NCBI GenBank assembly: GCA_963920525.1
Contig: OY986439.1
Coordinates: 30,452,319 to 30,516,318, forward strand
DNA length: 64,000 nucleotides
Reading direction: 5' to 3'
Source of the DNA: Dichetophora obliterata
Taxonomy: Eukaryota > Arthropoda > Insecta > Diptera > Sciomyzidae
The translations under genes were made by a program, and so were the position numbers. The notes under the pieces are model-generated. The model saw only the letters and a program-made list of their open reading frames with translations. It was not told the DNA's origin and ran no database searches. How positions within the stretch are numbered: position 1 is the stretch's first letter; each line of letters begins with the position of its first letter. Below, in pieces: positions 44,507 to 56,884 of the stretch.

Positions 44507-47500
44507 CAGTGATGTGCAAATAAATAGGGAGACCTTGATTTTTATATTTAAAGCAGCATGAATTACATACAAGGTGTCCCAGATATAGCATTAATTCCCT
44601 CGGTTTGTGATTCCCCATGATTATTTGAGTAAACAAAATACAGGAATGATGGTCATCCCCTTCCCGTTTTGGGAGCTAAAGAGGAAAAACTAGAAAATAT
44701 GTGTCATTACATTTTACTCCATACCTTATGTATCATGGATGCGCATTTTCCTGGTAATGTTCACTCTGACAATTCCAGCTTTCAAACACCCCCCTGCGAC
44801 CTTACGCCTCAACAGATTGAGCAACTGATCAGCAAGGAGAAGTTAAGATGGGCGATCTATTCATTCCAACCTTACAAATCTCTGGGTCCCGATGGCATTA
44901 TATCAGCCCAACTCCACTATAGCTTTAATGCTATAGTACCCCGGCTTCAGACAATCTACTATGGTTGCCTACCCCTTAACTATATTCCAAAAGCTTGGAG
45001 AGAGACAAAAGTTATCTTTATACCGAAAGCGGGTAAGTCCTCTCACACTAAATCGAATGACTTCAGACCTATAAGCCTCTCCTCCTTCCTGGTTAAAATT
45101 CTAGAGAGACTTATTGGGCTTCTTCTTAAGCCGAAACTTGACAGGCTTCCAAAATCCCAACATGCCTACATTAAAGGCAGATCTACAGAAACAGCTCTGC
45201 ACTCTCTTGTGTCTACTATCGAAAAATCACTTGAGAACAAAGAATACGCGCTTGCTGCTTTTCTAGATATAACAGGGGCGTTCAATAACGTCCTTCCATG
45301 TGCAGTCACCTCGGCCTTGTCGGAACTGGGGGCTTAGGATTTTCTCGTGAGTTTCATACACCAGATGCTCTTGGGCAGGGTGGTGAGCACAGAACTGGGG
45401 GATCCTCCACTCGCAGGTTTGTAAGCAGAGGTACTCCGCAGGGAGGAGTTTTGTCTCCACTTCTATGGTCCGTGACGGTTGGCCAGCTGTTGCGTATCAT
45501 GGAGGGGGAAGGCTACAAGGTTTTTGCTTATGCAGACGATATTGTGCAATCATTTTTAGCGAAAAGTTTCACCAGACTCTCTGTCAACCCATGGAGAGAG
45601 CACTCTTAATTCTTTCGAGATGGGCAACCTCTTGTGGTTTAAGTGTAAGCCCCGAGAAAATAGATCTCATCCTTTTCACTAGGAAATATAAAACCCCCAA
45701 CTTAGAACCTCCGCGTTTGAACGCCTCGAGGCTGCTCTTTAGCGACAGCACGAAATACCTAGGAGTTATTCTGGATAAGAAGCTTATCTGGAATGTCAAC
45801 ATTAAGGAACGTGTTAAAAAGGCAACCATAGCACTATTTGCCTGTAAAAAAGCTATAGGTAAAAAATGGGGTTTTCCCCTAAAATAGTACACTGGATTTA
45901 TACATCAATTGTCCGCCCCATACTTCTATATGGCTCACTGGTATGGTGCAGGGCCCTTGATAAGACGACTGCACTTCAGAAGTTTGCAAAGGTGCAAAGA
46001 AGTGCAGGTCTATGTATTACTGGGCACTGTTCTCAACACCAACCAGCGCCCTCAATGTCATGCTTCACCTTTCTCCTCTCGATATCTTTGCCAGGGAGTG
46101 TGCCAACACAGCAGCCTTCAGACTGAGAGAATCTGGTAATTGGATAGGTAACAACTGCGGCCACACAATTATTCTGAACTCGTCTGCACCCGACAAAACA
46201 GACTACTGTGTGCCGTGCTTAAATCTTGAAAAGAGCTACGTAGTTCTCATCCCTTCACGGCTAGACTGGGCAAACAGAATCCCTCTTAAAACCTCTGGCA
46301 TAAAAATCTTCACAGATGGATCCAAACTGTGATAACAATTACAGGGAGGTATTTACTCCCAGGATCTCGAAATCGAAGCGTCCTTTAGACTTCCTAACTA
46401 TTGTAGTGTCTACCAAGCGGAAATGATGGCTATTCACGAAACCACTAAGATTCTAGGTCAAGAAGACCTTGAAGGAAAGAGTATGTCCATCTTTTCAGAT
46501 AGCCAAGCTGCACTGAAAGCTCTGATCTCAAAAATTGACAACTCTAAAACTATCACTGAGTGCCGCAGATCTCTTAACGAGATGGCAAGGCTACTCAGGA
46601 TTCACCTCATATGGGTACCCGGACACAGGGATATCGAGGGCAACAATCTGGCCGACGAATTTGCAAGGAAGGGTACAACCTCTAATACCCTCTTATATGA
46701 GGACTTTATTGGTATACCCATTTCCTCCTATAAACTCCAGTGCAAGAACAGATCCTTAGGTCTTGCAGAGACCGCTGGGAACACCTTGATACATGTAGGA
46801 TAACTAAGCTAACATGGCCTACCTACGACTTAAAACGCACCAAGTCGATGCTTGAGATAAGCAGGGTAAACCTGTCAAAAATAGTAGGAATCCTAACGGG
46901 TCACTGCCTGATCGGAGCGAATGCTCTTCGGTTGGGACTTGCATCAAACGATTTCTGCAGAAGCTGCATCAAACAATTTCTGCAGAAGCTGCAGATGTGA
47001 GGAGGTAGAAAATGTTCAGCACCTCCTCTGCGAATGTCCGGCTCTAGCTAAAAGGAGAATGGCAACTCTGTGCCATCCCTTGTTAAATGGACTTGCCGAA
47101 GTCTCATGCCTGGAAATCAAGCATATCCTTAAATTCATTATCCGCTCTAACTGGTTTGAGGAGGGAAATCTCTACTAGGTTTTAAAGAGATGATGTGGTA
47201 TCACAACGGGCCTGCACTGGCCTAAATTCACTAGTCGTCTATCGGCTCAGCCACCTTTACCTAACCCAACCTAATGTATCTTTGTTCCAATGCCCAAAGT
47301 TTATAATTTGTCGAGAAGTTAATCAAATTAACATTAAGTTGTGTAAAACATTGTGCATAAAGTCACATCTGAGAAAGTTATGAGCAACTAAATTCTAAAA
47401 AAATGTTGAATTCAACTTTGATAATAAATATCTCGAATATTAAATAAATTTTTTTAATATTTTTATGATGTAATTTTTTTTAAATGATAAATTTTTCTTT

Positions 47501-47875
47501 TGACTGAGTACTCAATCCAAACACAACTACTTTTTCATTTTAAATTACCACACGTAAAACAGTTAGCATTTAGATTAGAAAACGTATTTTGCATCATTGG
47601 TTTCAAGGTCATGTAGTCTCTTTTTCAAGATGCTATTGACTTTGGAGATCGGTTAAGAGCTAAAAAAAAAAGACGTAATAACACATATTTTGAAGTTTTC
47701 ACTTTTTTGCTCCAAAGAGGAGGAGGGGTGATCCTCATCCATAATATTTTATACTCGCCTAATCAAGAGAATCACCACCCTAGGAAATTAATGCTATATC
47801 TGTGGCACTTTGTATATAATTCATGAAGCTTTTAATATAAAAATACAGGTGTCCCCATTTCTTTGCACATCACTG
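44507..47875. mobile_element. TIR element (Tc1/mariner-like ends) holding a LINE
   Basis: The left end CAGTGATGTGCAAATAAATA and the right end (reverse complement CAGTGATGTGCAAAGAAATG) begin inverted arms of about 205 bp. Shared words include ATGAATTA.ATACAA, GATATAGCATTAATT and AATATGTGT.ATTAC. TA-rich flanks make the duplication uncertain. Apart from the LINE, the inner sequence is non-coding, so this was probably a non-autonomous element of about 0.8 kb. Confidence 0.75.
44716..47275 (+). mobile_element. Decayed I/R1/LOA-type LINE with RNase H
   Basis: Reverse transcriptase: LRWAIYSFQPYKSLGPDGII, FIPKAGKSSHTKSNDFRPIS, a second block RGTPQGGVLSPLLWSV and the catalytic FAYADDIV. RNase H: IKIFTDGSKL, IFSDSQAALKAL, IWVPGHRDIEGNNLADEFA. 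The end has a cysteine/histidine motif, CEEVENVQHLLCECPAL. At least four frame breaks or stops are present, and no endonuclease domain or ORF1 is seen, so the copy is 5'-truncated. The 3' end is a CCTAACCCAACCTAA-type tail. The exact start within the host TIR element (44711-44720) is uncertain. Confidence 0.85.
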
Positions 47876-49143
47876 TTTATTTAACTTTTTTTTATTTTTG
47901 AGTAAAAAGGCCTTTCTAACCCTTCATCTTTGTTCAATTTGTATCTGTTTTTTGAGTGCATAATTTACGTAAAAACAAGAACATTTTAAGCAGCGAGCAA
48001 TCGCAAATGCTTTTGAAAGCTCTCCGCACATGAGCGGCCTTTGCGCATACCTATCTTACATGGAATATGGATGCTTTTTGCATGGAAAGTAAAGAGCTTT
48101 GGTGGCAAATGCGTTCGGGGCAAAGATGTCGATCACTAGTTATAGCAGTTAACTGATTTTTACTGTGGGCACAACAATGCTAGCAATATAAATTTTCAGA
48201 CAAAACTAAGACAAAATTAAAAATATATTTAGCAGAAAATAAATTAATCTTTATTTTGATTATGCCAAACAAAATAAGCAAATTACAAATTCATACTAAA
48301 GTAACAATTGTGTGTGACACTTTACATAAATTTCAACTGTGTTATTTTTAAGTAATCGCTTGAGGTGTTGTCTAAATAAAGTGCCAAGCAAAAAATATAT
48401 TATTTGGATTACAATTTCATTATGGTGTATTATCGAACTCAAATTAAAGCAACAAAACTCCAAACATCAATAACTTTTAATTAAATGTGTGAACAAATGT
48501 GACAAACGTACCGTGGAAAATAATAATGTCTTTCCTCATGAAATGATGGTGATACTTGAAATATTTCAAATCATTTGACACTCTGGGAAATATCATATTT
48601 GAAAATCAATATTTTTGTAACATACATTTTAAAAAAAAATATATTTGAAGAGAATCTGAATAAAAATTAGTATAATAAGCAAAATTTTGTAATATTTTTT
48701 TTTTATAAATTCAATTTTAAGTGAATTAATTGTCTAAAATATGTCCAAGCAAATTGAAATACTAGCAAGTTTCTTAAAAAAAACCATAACCAATTCGACT
48801 AAAACCTAAACAACAACAAACACCAAACAAACAAAAACTTAAAAACAAAACAAGCTAATAAAAACAACAAGAAAGAGCAAAATACAATAGAACAATAAAT
48901 AAGTCACAATAAAAGCCAACATCATCATCATCATCATTATTATAATCAACAAGCAGTTTTTCGAGTGCAGCCAAAGAGGAAAATATTGGAAAATTTACAA
49001 AAATAATTAATAACTAAACAACTCAAGGCAATAACTAAACTAAATCAAATAGAGAAATATACAAAAACAATGATACGCAAGTTTTGAGAAATACAATTAC
49101 ATATACAAATACAATTAGCGCCATAATTCGATTGTACCCTTAC
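47876..49143. other. Intron sequence
   Basis: AT-rich intron next to the exon at 49144. A CAT/ATT trinucleotide microsatellite lies at about 48919-48944. Confidence 0.5.
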
Positions 49144-49420
49144 CTTACTATAAAGAGTTGTGCCGCCCGACCGTTGATTATAACCATTGCCCTGGTCCGT
49201 ATAAGTCTTTACCTGAGTATGTCGATCCCTATCGTAATAGCTGTGCGGTGGCATGCCACGTGGCGAGTGCTGCTGTTGTGCATTATTGCCTCTTAAACCG
49301 CTGCCGCCACCATGACCACCATGTCGACCGTTGGCACTTTCTCGTTCGGATGTAATGGTGCTGATGGCCTGGTTCTCTTTGTGAGAACGTCGTGCTGCAT
49401 ACTTTTCTGGTTTGAGTAAA
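49144..49420 (-). CDS. Zdhhc8-like, exon after the membrane domain
   Basis: The acceptor is 'ctttttggcag' and the donor AGTAAG|GTAAGG. It encodes SLLKPEKYAARRSHKENQAI, a basic juxtamembrane stretch, then a Gly/His/Gln-rich linker and HTQVKTYTDQGNGYNQRSGG then TTLYSK. The QVKTY...GNGYNQRSG.TTLYSK block is conserved with Drosophila. It joins in frame to LSPGRECSD (exon 33705-33946) across the 15.2-kb intron. Confidence 0.93.
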
Positions 49421-49543
49421 CTGCCAAAAAGAAAAGCAAGCATTAAAGTTTCAGTTTGTTTTGTGATGGAAGGGTTCTTCTTGAGTGGGATGGACACTAC
49501 ATACATTGAGTTGAGATGTGATGTAACCCACCGCCATACATAC

Positions 49544-49738
49544 CTGGGATATTGTGGACCAAACTGAGTGTAGCAGCAATTGTGCCAACATCCGCGTGAG
49601 AATGGATTGTAGCCACCCTTGAATTTGCCAGTCACCTGTTCGTTCGTTGTGCGTCCTCGCGACACCAGCACCATGTGAAAACCTGTGAGTCCGAAAATAG
49701 GTATAGCCAAAATGGTAACGATGCCCATCAGGCAGATG
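49544..49738 (-). CDS. Zdhhc8-like, fourth membrane segment and TTxE motif
   Basis: The acceptor is 'aacatacag' and the donor CCCAG|GTATGT. It encodes the fourth membrane segment (ICLMGIVTILAIPIFGLTGF), then HMVLVSRGRTTNEQVTGKFK with the TTxE motif of DHHC enzymes, and NPFSRGCWHNCCYTQFGPQY with a C..CC cluster in the position of the PaCCT-type motif. The split codons join S|I at the start and Arg/Ser at the end, which fits the flanking exons exactly. Confidence 0.95.
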
Positions 49739-49907
49739 CTGTATGTTTAAATAATTAAGTATAGAGTTAGGGAAAACTATTTGTAAAGGCTACGTTTCAG
49801 TGCGGAAACAATGCTAAAAGAAGAGTAAGAAAAGTTAAGTTTTTATATTAAAATTTTATATAAATTAAGTTAATTATAACTAAACCGCATTTTAGTCACA
49901 GTTCTTG

Positions 49908-50405
49908 GTCTAAACTAGTACAAAACTAGCGATTTTGCTAGTCCCTAGGTGGCCATTTCCACTTCAATCTACATTCTTTGCACTCAACTGGCGCATTTTA
50001 CCTGAACATGTGATAGGAAAGGGGCAATAGCTACCTTTTACACTAGCCATTTCAGAAGTGATAAAAGGGCTGCTTATTCGCAAGTCAGACAGTTCAGAGA
50101 GAGAAAAAAAGACGAAGGCAAAGTGAAAGTAATCTTGAGTCATTCACATTTTTCATAACAATTGTAACATAATAATTTTATTCTTGTTGTTCAACGAAAT
50201 TGAAAGATGCTTTTTGTCATGTTTTCGGGTATAAATTACTTCGAATTATGAATAACTCAAGACATAAAAAACTAAACAATAAGCAGAAAGAGCTTGAAGT
50301 TGAATGACTCTTGAATGCATTACCTTGGGCCAGAACAGTAGCTAGTGCTAGAACTTTTGAAGTAGCTTGCGAGACTGGCATTTAGATACTCTCGATACTG
50401 GCGGG
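49908..50405 (-). mobile_element. MITE-like family, copy B
   Basis: Reverse-complement relative of 29405-29940 (see there). The ends on the minus strand are CCCGCCAGTATCGAGAGTAT and a GACTAGCAAAATCGC region. The interior includes the 'gaacaacaagaataaaat' and 'catgacaaaaagc' area. It lies in the 15.2-kb... 8.9-kb side boundary region, upstream of exon 49544-49738 in transcript order. Confidence 0.65.
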
Positions 50406-50636
50406 TAAATTTCTATTACTTAAAATATTTACAGTGAAGAACTGAAGTTTTTGATTTATGTCAAACTAAAGAACCTAAATGGAAAAATCTAGTGTGCAGT
50501 TTGATAAGAGATGATTTTAAGAGAAAAAAAAAACAACAAAACTGTTGATTTATATCAACGAACGAAAAAAACTAGGGAAAATTATGAAAACAGCAAATCA
50601 AACTCTGAAAGCAATTGGTTAAAAATGTACGCTTGT

Positions 50637-51111
50637 AGCTTAGTATGCTGTATAGGAACGAAAAAAATTTCCATAAGAAATATATTGAGAGTTTTGACAA
50701 CGAACAGGCAGCGAAATTTTTTTCGCCAGCTAGTACGCTGTAGAAGCGAAAATTATTGCTGTGTTGCCAAATTTCCATTCGTGAGTGGAGAGTTGAAATT
50801 TCAAAATTTCGCTGTCGTTTATATGCCCGTAAATTCAATTGGCGCGGAAATTTGCCATTCAACAATAAAAAATAAGCAGTAAGTATGTTTAAGTGTTGAA
50901 TTTGATATTTAACAAATGTATTGTTGCATTTATATAGTTTATTAATGTGTAGTCTTGCTTTTTATAGGATATAAGATTGCAGCAATAAACATATGAATAT
51001 GTCAACCAGAACAGCAAGTGCTTTTTCTCCACACAAAAATTTTGACTCTACACCAAAATTTCGCGTGTAGAGTTATATGCCCAAAAATGTTCGTTCCTAC
51101 AGCATACTAAG
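50637..51111 (+). mobile_element. TTAA-type MITE family, copy 2
   Basis: The ends AGCTTAGTATGCTGTA and CTACAGCATACTAA match copy 1 (19652-20000), in the same orientation. Compared with copy 1 it has an extra stretch of about 125 bp before 'caccaaaatttcgcgtgtag'. A TTAA duplication is not visible here. It contains a spurious 123-codon ORF. Confidence 0.7.
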
Positions 51112-51435
51112 GTTATGCATAAAATATGTTCATACAGGATTTGGACAAAAGGTTTTTATTACCACTAAAAAACTATGAACAGCACAACGTTTAGTAACAA
51201 AAATAACTGGTAAGTCTGAAGCCAGAATTTCAGCAATTATTATAATGTTGCGAAACGAGCTATAACCAATTGATTGACCAACTCAAAATCTCTATTAAAA
51301 CCAAATTTCATATCGATTGAACACGCCTTTTTACTAATTACATTTTGAAAAATTAATTATGGCATATTTTAATTACTAAGGTAGGTGCGGGTGATAAGGC
51401 CTGTTGGCTAATAAGGCCTTAGTAAAAAAAAAACA

Positions 51436-52010
51436 CTTGCAAACACTATGCCATTTTAGTGATACTTTTTACATTACTTTTTTCTTATATATTGTGGCCC
51501 GCTGAACACGAAAACTGCAATATAAGTTTTTCTATGGTTAGGTTTTCGAGATATATATTTTTGAATTTTTAATCCGATTTTTTTGGATATAGCTCTATAC
51601 ATTTTACCATATCTTCAGTTTTAATGGACCGATTTGGTTATAATAAATATAAAATTAAATAAAATTAAATTTATTTTTAATTTGTTTCATCGGTTTTGCT
51701 AATCTGTTGAGTAGTTTCCGCACAATCGAAAGAAGTATAAAAAAGAAATAATTTTTTCAGTGAAAAATAAATCGAAAAATCCTCAAAAAATTAGCAAAAA
51801 TAGAAGATACCGAAAAATTCACAGATTAAAATTTTATGAATGAAGATGGCTCTTTAAGAAAAATAATGAGCTACTGATTTATGGAGAAAATTTATAGAAG
51901 AATAACGAAGTTAGAGACAACAAGGTGAAGTTACCAAAAATTTAATTTTTTCCGTTTTTTTAATTTTATTTAAAATAATTCAATTTTATTTTTTGTAAAG
52001 TTAATGTTGA
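51436..52010 (+). repeat. Single arm of a foldback element (family of 60660-61805)
   Basis: Landmarks shared with 60660-61230 in order: 'cactatgcc', 'ggcccgct.aacacgaaaa', 'ctgttgagt.gtttccgcac', 'agaagttagagacaacaag' and 'attttttccgtttttt'. The partner arm is absent. The sequence passes directly into another foldback element at about 52015. Confidence 0.75.
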
Positions 52011-52014
52011 GGGC

Positions 52015-53943
52015 GGCCCGAATGCTTGAAGGTCTAAGTCTTGAAACAACCAAAATCGTGAAGAAAAAAATTTTTAAAACGAAATCTTGAAAAAAAAGAA
52101 AACTCAAAATATGCATATATCTTGAAAAAAATCTTGAAATTTTAAGAAATGTTGTTTTTTCGAATAAAATGTATAATTTCGAGAAAAAACGGAATTAGAC
52201 ACTAATTTCGAAAACAAAAATGTCAAATGTTGGCAAAATTATAAATTTTTTAAATATTTATGGTCCCACACTTGGCGTCATCCAGACAAACAACGAGGAC
52301 TTATTCAAAATTAAATATGACATTTTTTGCAAAACTTGTACATTTCGAAATTTGACACTTATTCAAAATTTCAAAATTTTTTCGAATTTCGGCACTTATT
52401 CCAAAAATTACACTTTTTCGATATTTGACACTTTTTGAAATTTGAAACTTTTTGAAATAATTGGACAATTTGACATTTATATCAAAATTTGACAATTTCT
52501 GCGACTTGACAATTATTCATTATTTTGATTATTTTCGAAATGTGACATTATTCGAAAAATTTTGTACTTCTTTCGAAATTGAACACTTTTCGAAATAGTG
52601 TCAAATTTTCAATTAAGAAAACTTTGAAGAACCTACGCATAGAATGTATTCCTTAATTCGCGCGCGCGGATTAAAGAATACATTCTATGCGTAGGTTTTT
52701 CAAGATTTTGAGTTTCAAGATTTTTTTTTCAAGATTTTCGTTTCAATATTTTTTTTCAAGATTTTGTTTTCAAGATTTTTTTCAAGATTTTGATTTTAAG
52801 ATTTTTTTTCTTCAAGATTTTGAAATTCTGCGAAAAGGCCCAACCCAAAATTTCGAATACAACAATGTCAAATTTTGGCAAAAGCATGATGATTTTAAAC
52901 GAATTTTATCTTCTAAACTATTTGCGAGTGTGCTATTTTTTGCATATTTGAGTTTTGAAGGTCCATATACGGTATCAGGCCAGTTGCTTGAATGTCAAAA
53001 TTTTGAGTTAAAAATAATCTTTAAAAAAAAATCTTGAAAAAAATCTTTAATAAAATCTAGAAAAAAAACCTATGCATAAATAGAATTCGTACGAATATAA
53101 TTCCTACTTGAATTCGTGCGCGCGGTTTTCAAGATTTCTTAATTGAAAATTTTACACTATTTCGAAAAGTGTCCAATTTTGAAAGAAGTATCAAATTTTT
53201 CGAACAATGTCAAATTTCGAAAATATTCAAAATAATGAATAATTTTCCAGTCAAATTTTGAAATAAATGTCAAATTGTGCAATTATGTATTTCAAAAAGT
53301 TTCAAATTTCCAAAAGTGTCAAATATCGAAAAAAGCGCAAAATTTGGAATAAGTGCCAAAATTCGAAAAAATTGTCAAATTTTGAATAAATGTAAAATTT
53401 CGAAATTTACAAGTTTTGCAAAAAATGTCTTATTTTATTTTGAATAAGTGCCAAATTTCGAAAAGTAACAAATTTTGCAAAAAAATGTTCCTAAATGGAC
53501 AAAAAACCTCCACGTCTTTGTCGTTTGTCTGGATGATGCTAAGTGTGGGACCATAAATATTGAAAAAATTTATAATTTTGCCAAAATTTGACATTTTTGT
53601 TTTCGAAATTAGACACTTTTCCGATTTTTCTCGAAAGTATACATTTTATTCGAAAGAACAACATTTCTTAAAATTTCAAGACTTTTTCAAGAAATTCGGT
53701 TTCAAGATTTTTTCAAGCTTTCGTCCTTCAAGCATTCGGACAGCTCCCGAAATTTAGCACCTTTTCCGTTTTTTCGAAATCTTACACTTTGCATAACAAC
53801 TTTTTTTAAAATTTCAAGATTATGCATATTTTTTGTTTTCTAGATTTTTTTTTTCAAGATTTTTTTTAAGGTTTTATTTTTTCAAGATTATTTTTATCAA
53901 GATTTTGGTTGTTTGAAGATTTTGACATTCAAGCAATCGGCCC
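52015..53943. mobile_element. Foldback element of 'TCAAGATTTT' and 'TCAAATTTCGAAA' words
   Basis: The left end GGCCCGAATGCTTGAA and right end (reverse complement GGGCCGATTGCTTGAA) start arms that mirror each other for about 0.9 kb. Shared outer landmarks include 'acaaccaaaatc', 'atatgcata' and 'ttatggtcccacactt' with 'aagtgtgggaccataaat'. A second copy of the arm end (TTCAAGCATTCGG, 53725) shows partial duplication. Near the middle is a 60-bp hairpin: TACGCATAGAATGTATTC, a CGCGCGCGCG loop, and the exact inverse. Short ORFs over it are artefacts. I see no target duplication. Confidence 0.75.
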
Positions 53944-54329
53944 GATCTCCTTGTATCATATAAGCTGTTTTGTCAAAAATATTTCCAGTGAGAAAGAATA
54001 GAATTTTGGTCACTGTCGAGATATGTTATTTTGTTGAACCGCAAATATTGTTTGAAAGAAGTTAAATTTGCAATAGGTATTATAGTTTTTTTCAAAATTT
54101 GTTTATACCATTTTCTTATGCTTTTGAAAGCAAAATTTGTTTTTAATGCTGTGTACACGTGAACACTATTTGTAAGAATTTAAAATAATTAAGCCCATTA
54201 GAATTATTGCATACAATTTAATTTTTTTCAAATTCACGTCAAGGAACAAACTAACTAAGAAATAAAAATAAATTACATTGACATTTTAAGTATTTTCTTC
54301 TTCAAGATCCGAGTGAATTACATAATTGC
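53944..54329. other. Intron sequence, no feature recognised
   Basis: AT-rich. Confidence 0.5.
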
Positions 54330-56290
54330 ATTCGCCTTCAACTTTTATATTTTCGTAGAACCTGCGAAAATATACATCAATGAAGGGCAACATGTCCAAC
54401 AAATCCTGTTTTTTTCGATAACGCTAATGGAGGAGACGTGTAGTGTAGCTTGGAAGCAATTGTAGATTTGGAATTTTTCCCCGGCGTGAGCTAATGTCGA
54501 GCTCCCTAAATATCTCATCTGGCTCTAAGGAGTTTTCGTATTGAAAAACACTAGGTTTGGTTCTAGATGCCCCATTCAACGAACCTGTTTCCACTCAAAT
54601 TTTATGCCTGTACGATAAAATATGATTATGTAAGTGGGCACATACATAAATACTATAAACTCGTACATAACTAAAACGTTAGAGGTTCTCCATGTTCATT
54701 AATCTTTCAATAGGGACTTAAAATAAAAGAAATCTTCACGTTTTATTTCGTGGACCATGTAGTTTTTATTTGTAGCAGGTATTAAATTCACCCAGTCATA
54801 TGTATGCTGAAATGATCCCGATTCATCCTTCTTTTTACTTTCTATAAGCGCGTTGACTATGTCACATTCAAGATGCGTATGACCCACTACAAGAAATGTA
54901 TGATCAATCAGTTCAATACTTGTGTGATCCTTCAGAACTTTTTCAAACACTGCGCAAACATACGAATTACCGTTCTGTCCAGGACAGGAATCGCTATACA
55001 ATATGGCATGCTTCACTCCTAAGGGTATGTCCAGGACAGGCTTCACTCCTATGCACATATGACATGCTTACTCCTACTGGCAGATTCAACAGGCATTTAA
55101 ATATGCAAGATCCAATATCGTTTGCTCCACGCTTTGCAATTGTTTCATTCCAAATGAAACGCCTTATTTGTCGCCTCGTTATTCACTGTAGAATTGAATG
55201 CCCATAATGACCGTTTATAAAAAAAAACATTGAGACACGTAAAAACGGAGTTGGTTAGCATAGTAGTAAGTCAAAAGAAAATATCTATACATTTGGACAT
55301 TTATATAACTATCAAGAAGGATTAATTCCTTGTCTCTTCACTTGCATTCATAGGAAAAATCTGCGCCTCAGTTCACATAAATTAGAACTTTCCTTCTTCA
55401 TCCATTGCATTTTGTTGCAAAGATCAAACTGCGGTTTTTAAAATTTTATATTCAAGGGTCGAAATATATCGTGATATTTTGATTTTGATACTGGATCAGA
55501 ATATTTTTCACTATACAGTCGGTACTAGACATGGGTAACGCTGCGCTGCGTTGCTCTTTTGAGTTAAAGCACTTAAATGCGTTACTGCGCTAATACACTG
55601 GTTTTTAAAAAAGTAACGCAATAGCGCAGTAATAATTTAAAAATTTAAGATTTAAAACACGCTTATAGAAAATAAGGAAATAATTATTCAGCGAGCAAAA
55701 ATTGCACAAAGGACTCCTCAAACATAGCGATAGAATGTTCGAAGCGAGCATTGCTAGCTTATTTAAATTTGGAAAAGGAGTTGCGGGAAAGATGCTGTTA
55801 AGCATGAGTGTTTGGAGAGCGTTTGATTGTTATGATGATTTGGCATTTACGAAATGGTTTTTCAATATGCATAAAAATATTTAAACGTATTCGTTAGCGT
55901 TTAAACAAACTTAAGCAGCGCTACTGTTCTTGCGTTGAAGATGAATATTGCGTTAAAAGTAACGCAGTAACGCAAAACCGCATCAAATGCTAATTTTTTT
56001 CTTTAGATTTGCATGCTTTCTAGATACATGGAATTAAAGTAGCATCCAACTTGTTTTGCGTACCAGAAATGTGTTTGTATATCTGTGTGATTGCTTGTCT
56101 AGTCGGCACAAAGCTGCTCGATTGAGACCACATTGAAAATATAATTACTGTGTCGCACGGCGACTGTAATGTCTTTCATACTTGGGAATACTTTTTATGT
56201 GTTCCATTGCTTCATTGTATTTTTCGATTGTTGATTTGTGTGGTGGAGCATGTTTTCCACGCCGATGACTTGGAACGGGTCCACATTTTT
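54330..56290 (-). pseudogene. DUF7869-like transposon protein relic
   Basis: Read on the minus strand from 56290: RRGKHAPPHKSTIEKYNEAM, then HIKSIPKYERHYSRR; a cysteine segment CDLCNKMQWMKKESS near 55430; GANDIGSCIFKCLLNLPVGV near 55130; the best part AILYSDSCPGQNGNSYVCAV, then FLVVGHTHLECDIVNALIE (55058-54699); and a C-terminal LPFIDVYFRRFYEN-like end near 54350. These match a family of unknown function found as multicopy genes in insects (DUF7869). Frames are broken, and 55500-56000 is foreign sequence. A 19-bp local duplication around 'ggtatgtccaggacaggcttc' (55023) is also seen. Confidence 0.65.
55520..55990. repeat. 'GTAACGC'-rich insert in the DUF7869 relic
   Basis: Both edges are dense in GTAACGC/GCGTTAC words (55535-55630 and 55905-55985), in opposite orientations. 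The 60-codon ORF between them is not recognised. It could be a decayed hAT-type MITE; no target duplication was found. Confidence 0.4.
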
Positions 56291-56621
56291 GTTTTATTTT
56301 AAGATAAATTATGGTTTTGATACTCTGATCTATCACTACATAAATTTCTAAAAACAAACTTCTTACAAAAACGATTTAAAAAATAAAATAAATAAACTGT
56401 CTATTCCGAGAATTCGGGGGTTTGTGGAGAGTTTCAGTTTTCTTATTTTGAATTTTGATCATATTTGAAATATATTGGCGTTTCTTATTGTAATCCCCTA
56501 GAATGCAGTATGCTTAACCTATTTGTTCCTGTTGCAAATTGATCCGGTTGCGACACATCCATTTGCATTCCCCTATTTACTCGATTCTCTTGGCAGGAAC
56601 ACTTTAATTTTGTTAGTTACA
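56291..56621. other. Intron sequence, no feature recognised
   Basis: AT-rich. Confidence 0.5.
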
Positions 56622-56623
56622 TA

Positions 56624-56882
56624 TCGCTACCTTAATATAGAAAGGCCCTAACTCATTTTTTATTACTTTACAGGAGATGGAAAAAACTTAATAAAAGTTC
56701 TAATTTTGCGGGTTCAAATTTTCTTAAAATGGCTTTTATTTTTAAGACACTAACCAATTAAATGCTGTAGCAATGTTTCTGCAGCAATTTTTGTACTATA
56801 ACATTTTTTTTTTGCAAAAATCTGTAAAAAAAATTAATTTTCAAAAAAAATGAGTTAGGGCCTTTCTATATTAAGGTAGCGA
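56624..56882. mobile_element. mariner-like MITE, TA duplication
   Basis: The ends TCGCTACCTTAATATAGAAA and TTTCTATATTAAGGTAGCGA are exact inverses, and pairing continues through GGCCCTAACTCATTTTTT (about 42 bp). TA flanks both sides. It is 259 bp and non-coding. Confidence 0.85.
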
Positions 56883-56884
56883 TA

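Noticed and set aside
52687..53037. 116-codon Phe-rich ORF
   Set aside because: An artefact of the repeated TTCAAGATTTT words in the foldback element.
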